Below are positions 17,594-25,826 of a stretch of 48,366 nucleotides of DNA, one piece after another. The notes beneath the pieces were generated by a model. That model was not told the DNA's origin. It ran no database searches and worked only from the letters and a program-made list of their open reading frames with translations. How positions within the stretch are numbered: position 1 is the first letter of the stretch; every line of letters begins with the position of its first letter. The DNA is taken from contig CANREJ010000010.1 in the NCBI GenBank assembly GCA_947629665.1, positions 1 to 48,366 on the forward strand, read 5' to 3'. A program made the position numbers and the translations under genes. This DNA comes from an uncultured Clostridia bacterium (GTDB lineage: Bacteria > Bacillota > Clostridia > Christensenellales > Borkfalkiaceae).

Positions 17594-18404
17594 CAAGCGT
17601 AACGCTTGACCTGGGTTTCTTAATTGCGGTAGCGGTGGACGAAGGTTGCCGCAGGTCAAGCAGAGTGGCTCTGCGGCCGGGTTTCTTGCGGCGGGTCGCC
17701 GCTGACGGGTTTCTTTATTGCGGTAGCGGTGGACGAAGGTTGCCGCTATTCAAACAAAAAATACCGCTTGATTTGCAGAAATGCAGACCAAGCGGTTTTT
17801 ATTTTGTTGTATTAATAATTACGTGCTACTCCCACCTGCCCTTTCAGGGCACCCTCCCCCGTTTACACGGAAGAGGGCGGCGGGTCGCCGCTGACGGGTT
17901 TCTTTTTCGCTTTTGCTGTGGACTTGCTTTTCCACAGGTCAAACATAAATTTTTTGCCGTTTGCTCGCTACGCTCGTCTCCCTTCGTCTCTGCCGTTTCC
18001 CACAGGGAACCCTCGGCAGGGCATCGGGCAAAGCCCTCGCGCGAAATGACACAGGGTAATGTGCCGCGTACATATTTAAAAAATTGCGGGAGCTGTAATT
18101 ACGAAGTTAGCGGTGGGTTAGAAACAAGCAAGACAACAATTATTCTAAATAATTTATGGCGCAAGCAAAACCACGCTTTTGCGCCAGCGCACCCCATTTG
18201 CAAACACTTTTGCCTCGGCGGGGTGAATGCCCGCGATTATATAAAAAATTGCGGGAGCTGTAATTACGAAGTTAGCGGTGGGTAGAAGCGAGTTATGCAA
18301 GGCGCGCGAGGATAACTTGAAGGAGTGTACATAGACGTACATGACTGAAAGTTGCCGCAGCGCAACACAGCAGAACGACGCTTATGCACGCCGCCGCGGG
18401 AGCT
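17594..18404 (+). repeat. Mosaic intergenic repeat, copy C (largest)
   Basis: About 800 bases without a credible gene. A 40-bp unit (17613-17652) returns at 17707-17746 with one mismatch. A 29-bp unit (17688-17716) returns exactly at 17877-17905. A 42-bp unit (18077-18118) returns exactly at 18242-18283, enclosing a module with the GGCGCAAG...CTTTTGCGCC hairpin seen also near 27325 and 29250. The CTGCCGTTTCCC/CCTCGGCAG hairpin near 17991 is shared with copy B. The right part (18265-18307) is 43 bp identical to 32004-32046. A terminator lies inside. Confidence 0.85.
17757..17803. terminator. Terminator within repeat copy C
   Basis: ACCGCTTG and CAAGCGGT flank a loop, with A5 before and T5 after. 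It probably ends the transcript of the anchored extracellular protein gene and works in both directions. Confidence 0.7.
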
Positions 18405-18445
18405 GAAAATAAAAAAAGGAGCCTCCCGCCCCTTTTTTTATTTTC
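18405..18445. terminator. Terminator of the M18 aminopeptidase gene
   Basis: GAAAATAAAAAAAGG and its exact complement form a 15-bp stem around an 11-nt loop, rich in A and T tracts. It overlaps the aminopeptidase stop codon. Confidence 0.75.
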
Positions 18446-19814
18446 ACTTGCAAAATGCAAGGCATGCTTTGTATAAAGAATACACATCCGCCTTGGATAT
18501 CAACTCGTAAGGGGCGTGCATTGAAAGTACCGGAACGCCTACGTCTACCGTGTCTATGCCGAGGTTGGCTATATACTTTGCAACCGTGCCGCCGCCGCCC
18601 GCGTCAACCGCGCCCAGCTCGCCCGTCTGCCAATATACTCCGTTTTGGTCAAATATATCCCTGAGCCAGCCCATAAACTCGGCGCTGGCGTCGTTGGAGC
18701 CCGACTTGCCGCGGGAACCCGTGTACTTGGAGACCGCCGCACCGCAGTGGATATAGGTTGAATTGCGCTTTTCATACGCCGAGGCGTATTCGGGGTCGTA
18801 GCCTGCGGTTACGTCCGCGGAAATACACTTGGAATTATAGCGGGTCGATATGGGGTCCGCGCCCAGAGAATTTGCTATTGCCGTTATTATATCGCCCACA
18901 ACGTGGCTCTGCGCGCCCGTTGTGCCGTCCGAGCCTACCTCCTCCTTGTCGGCAAACACCGAAACTATTGTGTGGGGGCTGTTTTCGCTTTCAAACAGGG
19001 CGGTCATTTCGGGATAGGCGCAGACCTTGTCGTCGTGGCCGTAAGCCATTATCAGCGAGGCGTCAAAGCCTACGTCGCGCGCCTTGCCCGCGGGCACGAG
19101 ACAGAGTTCCGAACACTGGAAATCCACTTCGGTCATGCCGTATTTTTTGTTGAGAAGATTTAATATCGCCGACTTAACCGCCTCCTTATCCTCTTCGTCG
19201 CCGATGGCGGGGAGGCCGCCTATTACGGCGTTGAGGTTCTCGCCCGTGATTGCCTTGGCGAGGGGTTTTGCCGCCTGCTCCTGCCCAAGGTGGGGAAGAA
19301 TGTCGGTGATATAAAACACGGGGTCGCACTCGTCCTCGCCCACGCAGACTTCAACGCACTTGCCGCCGGGGAGCATAACCACGCCGTGCAGGGCGAGCGG
19401 GATCGCCGTCCACTGGTACTTTTTTATGCCGCCGTAGTAGTGCGTTTTGAAATAGCACAGCCCAGAATCTTCATATACGGGGTTGGGCTTTAAGTCTAAA
19501 CGGGGGGAATCCACGTGCGCAACCATTATCCTTATGCCGTCCTCTTCGACGTTTTGCGTGCCGACTTGTATGAGGAACACGTTTTTGCGCCTGTTGATAT
19601 AATATCTCTTGTCGCCCGCCTTTAATTTTTCGCCGAACGTGTAGGGCAGAAAGCCCCTCTCTTCCGCCAGCTTTTGGGCGGCAACGGCGGCGTCGCGCTC
19701 CGTTTTGGATACGTTTAAAAACTGCTTGTAGCCTTCGGCATAGTTGTAGATTTCCTGCAACTGCTTGCCGTCCGCTTCCTTAAATACGTTTTTGCGTGTG
19801 TACTTTAAATCCAT
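18444..19814 (-). CDS. M18 family aminopeptidase
   Basis: A zinc metallopeptidase of the aspartyl aminopeptidase type, cytosolic, trimming N-terminal residues from peptides. The 456 residues are usual for the family. Metal and catalytic motifs are visible in order: VAHVDSPRLDLKP (His, Asp), YGHDDKVCAYPE (Asp), DKEEVGSDG (Glu-Glu) and a C-terminal VLSMHAPYEL (His). AAGGAG eight bases before the ATG that gives MDLKYTRKN sets the start. A longer reading extends into the promoter. It is monocistronic, with a good TTGATT-17-TATAAT promoter, and divergent from the Rnf operon. Confidence 0.92.
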   Translation of the reverse strand: MDLKYTRKNVFKEADGKQLQEIYNYAEGYKQFLNVSKTERDAAVAAQKLAEERGFLPYTFGEKLKAGDKRYYINRRKNVFLIQVGTQNVEEDGIRIMVAHVDSPRLDLKPNPVYEDSGLCYFKTHYYGGIKKYQWTAIPLALHGVVMLPGGKCVEVCVGEDECDPVFYITDILPHLGQEQAAKPLAKAITGENLNAVIGGLPAIGDEEDKEAVKSAILNLLNKKYGMTEVDFQCSELCLVPAGKARDVGFDASLIMAYGHDDKVCAYPEMTALFESENSPHTIVSVFADKEEVGSDGTTGAQSHVVGDIITAIANSLGADPISTRYNSKCISADVTAGYDPEYASAYEKRNSTYIHCGAAVSKYTGSRGKSGSNDASAEFMGWLRDIFDQNGVYWQTGELGAVDAGGGGTVAKYIANLGIDTVDVGVPVLSMHAPYELISKADVYSLYKACLAFCK

Positions 19815-19839
19815 AAATATTTCTCCTTTTCCACACGGA

Positions 19840-19868
19840 ATTATAACCGAACGGAAAAAATAAATCAA
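19840..19868 (-). promoter_or_regulatory. M18 aminopeptidase promoter
   Basis: On the minus strand, TTGATT and TATAAT are separated by 17 nt, about 25 nt before the ATG, leaving room for the AAGGAG site. Confidence 0.65.
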
Positions 19869-19958
19869 GGGAAAACGGCTGTAAAAAATACTTACAAGTT
19901 TTATGAAATAAAACTGAAAAATTTTTTAATAATTTGGTAATTATTTTCAAGATATCTA

Positions 19959-19987
19959 TTTACTATTTTTTTTGAAAGTAGTATAAT
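19959..19987 (+). promoter_or_regulatory. Rnf operon promoter, probably leaderless
   Basis: TTTACT and a perfect TATAAT are separated by 17 nt. The -10 box ends 9 nt before the ATG of the Gx-transporter gene, and no Shine-Dalgarno sequence is present, so the mRNA likely starts at or within about 3 nt of the start codon. Confidence 0.6.
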
Positions 19988-19996
19988 TAAAACAGT

Positions 19997-20566
19997 ATGA
20001 GCAAAAAACGTTTTACCGCAAAAAAGATTGCCGTTCTGGCGCTTTTAACGGGGCTGAGCCTTGTTGCGTTTATTATCGAGAGCCTTTTGCCGAGCATGAT
20101 AATACCCGGTGCAAAGCCGGGGTTTGCAAATATATTTTCTTTTGCGGCGCTGATTATGTACTCCCCCGCCGAGGCCTTTCTGGTGGTTGCCGTGCGCACT
20201 CTTTTGGGGGCCGTGTACGCGGGGAATTTATCCGCGCTGTTGTACTCCTTTACGGGAGGGGTAATTTCCATGGCGGTGAGCTCCGTTCTTTTATATCTTG
20301 CGCCCAAAGTTTCGGTTATGGCCGTTTCGGTGGCGGCGGCGGTTGCTCACAACATTACCCAGAATATTGTGTTTGTGTTTCTTTCGGGCAGTGTTTTAAT
20401 GTTTGGATATATGCCCTACCTGATACTGTTGGGGGTGCTTTCGGGCGCGGTTGTAGGCGGCGCGACGCTGCTTGTTTTTAGGGGCGTGCCCGAAAATATC
20501 TTTGCGAAAGTTATCTATCCCAAACCCGTAAGGGCCGGCGGAGACGGCGGGGATTGCCCGCAATAA
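19997..20566 (+). CDS. Gx transporter family protein (Hpre_diP_synt_I type)
   Basis: A 189-residue membrane protein with about five spans and the family-typical IIPGAKPGFANIFSFAALIMY (about 36-56), followed by a conserved arginine/LLGA segment and GNLSALLYSFTGG. Proteins of this kind are called heptaprenyl diphosphate synthase component I or Gx transporter; their architecture resembles ECF substrate-binding components. In Clostridia they often sit near rnf, NusG-II and ApbE genes, and all three are found here. The substrate is unknown; a flavin-related or isoprenoid-related cargo is only a guess. It is the first gene of the operon, 54 nt ahead of rnfC, with a weak hairpin in between. Confidence 0.75.
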   Translation: MSKKRFTAKKIAVLALLTGLSLVAFIIESLLPSMIIPGAKPGFANIFSFAALIMYSPAEAFLVVAVRTLLGAVYAGNLSALLYSFTGGVISMAVSSVLLYLAPKVSVMAVSVAAAVAHNITQNIVFVFLSGSVLMFGYMPYLILLGVLSGAVVGGATLLVFRGVPENIFAKVIYPKPVRAGGDGGDCPQ

Positions 20567-20572
20567 CAAAGG

Positions 20573-20601
20573 AAAACGCGGGATTTTTTCCCGTTTTTGA
20601 A
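20573..20601 (+). terminator. Weak hairpin before rnfC
   Basis: CGGGA-TTTT-TCCCG followed by five T. The stem is only five pairs, so it would act as a partial terminator that lowers or adjusts rnf expression. Confidence 0.4.
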
Positions 20602-20620
20602 AAATTATTTGGAGGTTGAA

Positions 20621-21937
20621 GTGAAAGCAGTAAGAGGAAAATACTTCTTCGGCGGCGTGCACCCGCACGACAAAAAGGCCATTTCAAGCGCATGTCCGCT
20701 TGAATATATGCCCGACCCCGAAGTTGCGGTTATTTCCACGGCGCAATCGCTTGGCAAACCTGCGCAGCCCGTTGTTGAGGTTGGGCAGGAAGTTAAGCGG
20801 GGCGAGCTGATTGCAAGAGCCGACGGATTTATTTCGTCCGACGTGTTTTCGAGCATATGCGGCACCGTTGAGGAAATACGCGAGCTGACGGGAGCCGGCG
20901 GCGCGCCCGAAAAGTTTATTTTTATCAAAAATAACGGCAAGACGGATACGGCGTTTTTGCCGCCGCTGTCCTCTCCCTCTGCCGGGGACATAAAGGCGAG
21001 GATAAAGGACGCGGGAATTGTAGGTTTGGGAGGCGCGGGCTTCCCCACCGCCGTTAAAGTTTCGCCTAAAACACCCGTGGATACGCTTGTTTTGAACGGC
21101 GCGGAGTGCGAACCCTACCTGACCTGCGACCACAGGCTTATGCTTGAAAAGACGGACGAAATAGTCCGCGGTGCGAGATACCTAGCTACTGCCCTGGGCG
21201 TTGCAAACATTATTATCGGCATAGAGGCCAACAAGCCCGACTGCATTGCCGCGTTTGAGCCGTATGAGGATATTAAGGTTGTAATACTTAAAAAGAAATA
21301 CCCGATGGGCGGCGAAAAACAGCTGGTTTACGTTACCACGGGCAGAAAGATAGGGCTTCCGCCCAAACTCCCTGCGGACAGCGGAGTTGTGGTTGAAAAC
21401 GTTGCCACGGCCTTTGCCGTTTGCGAGGCGGTGGAACTCGGCAAGCCGCTCTTCGAAAGGGTTTTGACCGTTTCGGGCGGGGCGGTTACTTCACCCAAAA
21501 ACATATGGGTGAAAGTGGGCACAAAGCTCGAAGATATAGTAAACTACTGCGGGGGCGAGAGCATGCCGCCCAAAAAGGTTATCCAGGGCGGACCGATGAC
21601 GGGCATGGCGCTTGCAAACTATGACGTTTACACGCATAAAACCACGTCGGGGTTGCTTTTAATGACGCCCGCAGAGGCGGCCGCCGAAGAGCCTACCCCC
21701 TGCCTCAACTGCGGCAAGTGCGCAGATGTGTGCCCCATGCACCTTATGCCCATGAACACGGCGTTTTATGCCAACGCGGGAGACTTTGAGGCGGCGGCAA
21801 AGTACGGCAATACAATGAGCTGTATAGAGTGCGGCGCGTGCGAGTACACCTGCCCCGCAAAACGGCCGCTTATACAGGCAATCCGCAAGACAAAGGCGGA
21901 AATGAGAAAACTTATGGCGGGAGGACAAAAGAAATGA
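20621..21937 (+). CDS. rnfC: Rnf complex subunit RnfC
   Basis: The peripheral NADH-facing subunit of the Rnf complex, which couples electron transfer between ferredoxin and NAD+ to ion pumping across the membrane. The 438 residues contain GLGGAGFPTAVK (about 143-154), a flavin/NADH site, and two ferredoxin-type clusters, CLNCGKCADVCP and CIECGACEYTCP, near the C-terminus. I chose the GTG giving VKAVRGKYFFGGVHP because GGAGG lies five bases upstream. An in-frame ATG eight codons earlier covers that site. It overlaps rnfD by ATGA. Confidence 0.95.
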   Translation: MKAVRGKYFFGGVHPHDKKAISSACPLEYMPDPEVAVISTAQSLGKPAQPVVEVGQEVKRGELIARADGFISSDVFSSICGTVEEIRELTGAGGAPEKFIFIKNNGKTDTAFLPPLSSPSAGDIKARIKDAGIVGLGGAGFPTAVKVSPKTPVDTLVLNGAECEPYLTCDHRLMLEKTDEIVRGARYLATALGVANIIIGIEANKPDCIAAFEPYEDIKVVILKKKYPMGGEKQLVYVTTGRKIGLPPKLPADSGVVVENVATAFAVCEAVELGKPLFERVLTVSGGAVTSPKNIWVKVGTKLEDIVNYCGGESMPPKKVIQGGPMTGMALANYDVYTHKTTSGLLLMTPAEAAAEEPTPCLNCGKCADVCPMHLMPMNTAFYANAGDFEAAAKYGNTMSCIECGACEYTCPAKRPLIQAIRKTKAEMRKLMAGGQKK

Positions 21938-22986
21938 ACAATACGGTAGTTATTTCCACCCCTCCCCATGTCAAATCGAGAAGAACCACCCGCGGGATAA
22001 TGGGCGATGTGTGCATTGCGCTTTTACCCTCGGCAATTGCGGGAATTGTGTTCTTTGGGTACATGGCGTTTGTTATAGAACTTATTGCCGTGCTTGCCTG
22101 CGTGGCGACGGAGTTCGTTTACTACTTTATAGCCAAGGGCGGGTTTGCCAAAAAGTGCAAAAACGCAAAGAGCGTGTGCATAAGCTGGTGGAAACAGTTT
22201 GATTTGACTTCCGTTGTTACGGGGTTGATACTCGCGCTTATTTTGCCCGTAACGGCAAAGTGGTACGAGGTTATAATAGGCAGTATATTTGCCATTGCGC
22301 TGGTTAAAATGTTCTTCGGCGGCACGGGCAAAAACCTTGTGAACCCCGCAACCGCCGCACGCGTGTTTATGTTTGTAAGTTTCAGTTCGCTTACAAGTTA
22401 CGTTGCCGCCAACTTCGGCCCCGTTTTGGAAGGCGAAACGCTTACGGGCGCAACCAACCTTGCCGACTTCCTTTTAAACGGCAATCATCAATCGGCTTTG
22501 AGTACGCTCGACCTGTTCCTGGGCACGGGCGTGAACGGTAGCATAGGCGAAACGTGCAAACTTGCCATAATCATAGGATATGTATATCTGTGCGTGAGAC
22601 AGGTTATCAAATGGTGGCAGCCCCTGCTGTTCATAGGCGTGTTCGGGCTGAGCGCGGTGCTTTTGTCGGGCTTCTACTTTACGCCCTACCGCTTTGATAT
22701 ATCGCTGTTTTTGCCCCATATACTTTCGGGCGGCGTGCTGTTTGCGGCGGTGTTTATGTTTACAGACTACGTTACCTCTCCCAAGGGCGTTTACGGACAG
22801 CTCGTATACTACATAGGCGGCGCGATACTTTTGGCGCTTTTGAGGTACTTTACAAAGCTGGAAGTTGCCTCCTTTGCAATACTTATAATGAACCTTATTG
22901 TGCCTCTTATAGACAAGTACTGCATAAGAAAGCCCTTCGGCTATGTTAAGGTAAAGAAAGTGAAAAAGCAAAAGGAGGGCAAATAA
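21934..22986 (+). CDS. rnfD: Rnf complex subunit RnfD
   Basis: An integral membrane subunit of Rnf, with about nine or ten spans in 350 residues. It contains LTGATNLADF near 170-179; the threonine of such a (S/T)GAT motif carries covalently bound FMN in characterised RnfD proteins, attached by an ApbE-type enzyme like the one encoded at 27976. NPATAARV near 137-144 is also typical. The ATG overlaps the rnfC stop. The next gene starts directly after its stop codon. Confidence 0.94.
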   Translation: MNNTVVISTPPHVKSRRTTRGIMGDVCIALLPSAIAGIVFFGYMAFVIELIAVLACVATEFVYYFIAKGGFAKKCKNAKSVCISWWKQFDLTSVVTGLILALILPVTAKWYEVIIGSIFAIALVKMFFGGTGKNLVNPATAARVFMFVSFSSLTSYVAANFGPVLEGETLTGATNLADFLLNGNHQSALSTLDLFLGTGVNGSIGETCKLAIIIGYVYLCVRQVIKWWQPLLFIGVFGLSAVLLSGFYFTPYRFDISLFLPHILSGGVLFAAVFMFTDYVTSPKGVYGQLVYYIGGAILLALLRYFTKLEVASFAILIMNLIVPLIDKYCIRKPFGYVKVKKVKKQKEGK

Positions 22987-23586
22987 ATGACTGTTAAACA
23001 GTTTTTTAAGAGCACTGCCTTTAAGTGCGTTGTTACCCTTTTGGGAATACTGCTCGTGTGCGGCGTATTTTTAACCGTTATGAACGGATTTTTAGCCGTT
23101 AGCGACGGGGAAAGATTTGACAGAGCCATCCAAAAAATCTACGGAAAATCGGTTGAGACGACCGAAATTGATATTTCGGGCAAGGAGACGGCCTTTGAGT
23201 ACTCCGATATATTGGAGGCATACAAGGTTGAGGACGACGGCAACTATTTGGTGCTTGCCGCGGGCAAAGAGGGCTTTGGCGGAGTTGTAGAGTGCTGGGT
23301 CGTTGTTAAAATGGCAAACGGCGAAGTTGCGGGCGTGGATAAAGTTTCCATAAACAAGGCGAACGGGGAATCTTACATAAGCAAAGTTTCCCAAGGCGCT
23401 TTGGATACGCTGGCGCAGAAGGCCGATCCCTTAAAAGAGCTGGAAGGCGGATATAAACACGGCGTAAAGGAGCCCGGCGGCGACTACGTGCAGACGGGCG
23501 CTTCCTACTCCATGCGCGCCATTTCCAACGCCGTGAACGGAGCTATGGAATTTGTGAAGAGCTATGTTGCGGGAGGTAACAAGTGA
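22987..23586 (+). CDS. rnfG: Rnf complex subunit RnfG, flavinylated
   Basis: A 199-residue subunit with one N-terminal membrane span (about 13-34) and an extracytoplasmic FMN-binding domain. The flavinylation motif reads TGAS (170-173) within GDYVQTGASYSMRAIS, so the acceptor would be a serine rather than the more common threonine. ApbE enzymes are known to accept both. It follows rnfD without a gap and overlaps the next start by one base. Confidence 0.92.
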   Translation: MTVKQFFKSTAFKCVVTLLGILLVCGVFLTVMNGFLAVSDGERFDRAIQKIYGKSVETTEIDISGKETAFEYSDILEAYKVEDDGNYLVLAAGKEGFGGVVECWVVVKMANGEVAGVDKVSINKANGESYISKVSQGALDTLAQKADPLKELEGGYKHGVKEPGGDYVQTGASYSMRAISNAVNGAMEFVKSYVAGGNK

Positions 23587-24236
23587 TGAACAAGTATAAA
23601 AAAATCACCCTCGACGGGTTGATATTCCAAAACCCCACCCTTATGCTCGTTCTGGGCACCTGCCCCACGCTGGGACTTATCTCCTCGGCGACGAGCGCGG
23701 CGGGCATGGGACTTACCGTAGTTGTTATTTTGACTCTTTCAAACATGATAATCTCGGCTTTGAAAAAGCTCATTCCCAACGAAGTGCGTATACCCTGCTA
23801 CTTAGTTGTTATAGCCACTCTTGTTACTTTTGCGAGAATGCTTTTGGAAAAGTTTGTACCCGATTTATACGACAGTCTGGGCGGCTTCCTTGCGCTGATA
23901 GTGGTTAACTGCATTATCCTGGGCAGGGCGGAAGCCTTTGCGAACAAGCACACCGTTCTTGAATCGGCAGTGGACGGCATTGCAAACGGTTTGGGCTTTA
24001 CCTGCGCCTTGACCGTTATGGGCATTGTGTGCGAGTTTTTGGGCAGCGGCTCGGTATTTGGGTTGCACATTATGGACTTTGCAATAGGTATGTTTGCAAC
24101 GCCCGCCGGCTCGTTTATAATCTACGGGCTGAGCATTGCGCTGTTTACGTATATAATCAATCTCTTCGAACAGAAAAAGCGCGTGAAGGAAAACAAGCTC
24201 GCGCGGGAAAATCTTTTGGATAAGGAGGCCGCGTAA
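23586..24236 (+). CDS. rnfE: Rnf complex subunit RnfE
   Basis: An integral membrane subunit of 216 residues with six spans and the paired-repeat fold shared with RnfA. LVLGTCPTLGLISSATSAAGMG (about 18-39) carries the cysteine that helps bind the membrane-embedded iron-sulfur site in RnfA/E pairs. GGGAGG lies nine bases before the ATG. A GTG directly ahead is also possible and would add one residue. The start overlaps the rnfG stop, and the stop overlaps the rnfA start by one base. Confidence 0.93.
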   Translation: MNKYKKITLDGLIFQNPTLMLVLGTCPTLGLISSATSAAGMGLTVVVILTLSNMIISALKKLIPNEVRIPCYLVVIATLVTFARMLLEKFVPDLYDSLGGFLALIVVNCIILGRAEAFANKHTVLESAVDGIANGLGFTCALTVMGIVCEFLGSGSVFGLHIMDFAIGMFATPAGSFIIYGLSIALFTYIINLFEQKKRVKENKLARENLLDKEAA

Positions 24237-24838
24237 TGGGTACTTTTATTGCTATTGTGCTTGCCGCCGTGCTTACCAACAACTTTATTACGGTTAAAAC
24301 TTACGGCATTTGCCCGTTTTTGGGCGTTTCCAAAAAGACCCAGTCGGCGGTGGGCATGGGCGTTGCCGTAACCATAGTTATGGCGCTGGCAACCCTTGTT
24401 ACATACCCCGTATATGTATACGTGATGGTACCCCTGCACATTGAGTTTTTGGAGATTATATTCTTTATATTCATAATCGCCTCGCTTGTGCAGATGTTGG
24501 AACAGGTAATTAAAAAGGTTTCCCCCTCCCTGTACAACACGATGGGCATATATCTGCCCTTGATTACTACCAACTGCGCCGTGCTGGGCGTTACCGAGCT
24601 TGTGATAGGAGATATGTCGCAGTTCCTCAACGGGGCGGCGATGAATATCGGCTGGGCGGTTTTATACGCGCTGTTCGCAGGGCTTGGGTTTACGCTGGTC
24701 ATGATTATAATGAGCGGCATGCGCGAAAAACTCAACTACTACAAGACGCCAAAGGCGCTTGCGGGCTTCCCCACCGCCATGGTTACTGCAAGTTTTATCT
24801 GCATGGCGTTTATGGTGTTCACTTACATTCAAATTTAA
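24236..24838 (+). CDS. rnfA: Rnf complex subunit RnfA
   Basis: An integral membrane partner of RnfE, 200 residues with six spans. TYGICPFLGVSKK (about 21-33) and TTNCAVLGVTEL (about 107-118) give the conserved cysteines of the two half-repeats that bind the [2Fe-2S] site in the membrane with RnfE. TAATG coupling links it to rnfE. A short gap with GGAGG leads to rnfB. Confidence 0.94.
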   Translation: MGTFIAIVLAAVLTNNFITVKTYGICPFLGVSKKTQSAVGMGVAVTIVMALATLVTYPVYVYVMVPLHIEFLEIIFFIFIIASLVQMLEQVIKKVSPSLYNTMGIYLPLITTNCAVLGVTELVIGDMSQFLNGAAMNIGWAVLYALFAGLGFTLVMIIMSGMREKLNYYKTPKALAGFPTAMVTASFICMAFMVFTYIQI

Positions 24839-24850
24839 GGAGGCGGAGAT

Positions 24851-25720
24851 ATGAATTTACTTGAATTTAGTTCGCAGACCTGGATTTCGGTGGGCATAGT
24901 GGCAGGCATTTTTGCAGGCTCCGCCATATTGATAGGTGTTTTGATTTTGATTGTGGGCAAGGTCTTTAAGGTTGACGTGGACGAAAAAATCACAAAGATA
25001 CTTGAAAATCTTGCGGGCGCAAACTGCGGCGGCTGCGGCTGTTCTGGCTGTTCGGGCTTTGCAACAAAACTCGCCTCCGGGCAGGGCGATCTTGCCGACT
25101 GCCATGTTACTTCCCCCGAAAAGAAGGCGGAAATTGCCGCGCTGCTTGGCATTGAGTTAAAGGACGAGGAGCGCACCGTTGCCGTGATTAAGTGCAACGG
25201 CGGCACGGAGAACTGCGGGGAGAAGTTTGAATACTTCGGCAATCCCACCTGCGCGGGGTGCAATTCCCTTTTGGGCGGCAACAAACTGTGCGCCTACGCC
25301 TGCCTCGGCTGCGGCGACTGCAAAAACGCATGCCCCGAAAACGCCATTTCGGTTGAGGGTAAGCTGGCGCACGTTGACCCCGACAAGTGCATAAGTTGCG
25401 GCGCGTGCATTTCTGCTTGCCCCAAACATATTATAGAGCGCATACCCGCCTCCGCGCCCGTGTATGTGGCGTGTTCTTCAAAGTGCAGGGGTAAGGACGT
25501 GATGAACGCCTGCAAAGTGGGTTGCATAGGTTGCGGGCTGTGCGCAAAGAACTGCCCGCACGGCGCAATAACCATGGTGGACAATTTGCCCGTGTTCGAT
25601 TACTCCAAATGTACGGGGTGCCTGACCTGCGTGGCAAAGTGCCCCAGAAAGATTATTTTGACGCGCGGCGTTGCACAGGCCGCGGAAAAGACCGAAGCCG
25701 CCCAAAAGGCCGAAGCCTAA
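24851..25720 (+). CDS. rnfB: Rnf complex subunit RnfB (polyferredoxin)
   Basis: Accepts electrons from reduced ferredoxin. The 289 residues start with one membrane span (about 14-36), then GANCGGCGCSGC, the N-terminal [4Fe-4S] domain, a cysteine segment in the middle (CAGCNSLLGGNKLC), and further ferredoxin clusters: CLGCGDCKNACP, CISCGACISACP, CIGCGLCAKNCP and CTGCLTCVAKCP. This is the longer clostridial form with extra clusters. The alanine/lysine-rich tail has no clear role. It is the last gene of the operon, followed by a terminator. Confidence 0.95.
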   Translation: MNLLEFSSQTWISVGIVAGIFAGSAILIGVLILIVGKVFKVDVDEKITKILENLAGANCGGCGCSGCSGFATKLASGQGDLADCHVTSPEKKAEIAALLGIELKDEERTVAVIKCNGGTENCGEKFEYFGNPTCAGCNSLLGGNKLCAYACLGCGDCKNACPENAISVEGKLAHVDPDKCISCGACISACPKHIIERIPASAPVYVACSSKCRGKDVMNACKVGCIGCGLCAKNCPHGAITMVDNLPVFDYSKCTGCLTCVAKCPRKIILTRGVAQAAEKTEAAQKAEA

Positions 25721-25734
25721 AATTAATGCAAAGT

Positions 25735-25769
25735 AACGGCGGCGCGAAAAATTCGCACCGCCGTTTTTG
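25735..25769 (+). terminator. Terminator of the rnf operon
   Basis: ACGGCGGCGCG and CGCACCGCCGT pair with one mismatch around an A/T loop and are followed by T5. Confidence 0.8.
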
Positions 25770-25826
25770 GGACAAACCGCCCGCTTCAATCGTTATATTT
25801 ATAAAAACTTACCGCGGGGTGAAAAT

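Noticed and set aside
17820-17880. Possible riboswitch or structured leader in the large gap
   Set aside because: The short hairpins (GCCCT/AGGGC and CCCTC/GAGGG) belong to repeat modules and no gene on that strand follows within range.
17635-18285. Open frame of 216 codons on the plus strand in the repeat region
   Set aside because: It reads through repeat modules and the terminator, is rich in Cys, Arg and Pro with no fold-like pattern, and contains the same CNYEVSGG end twice because the DNA is duplicated.
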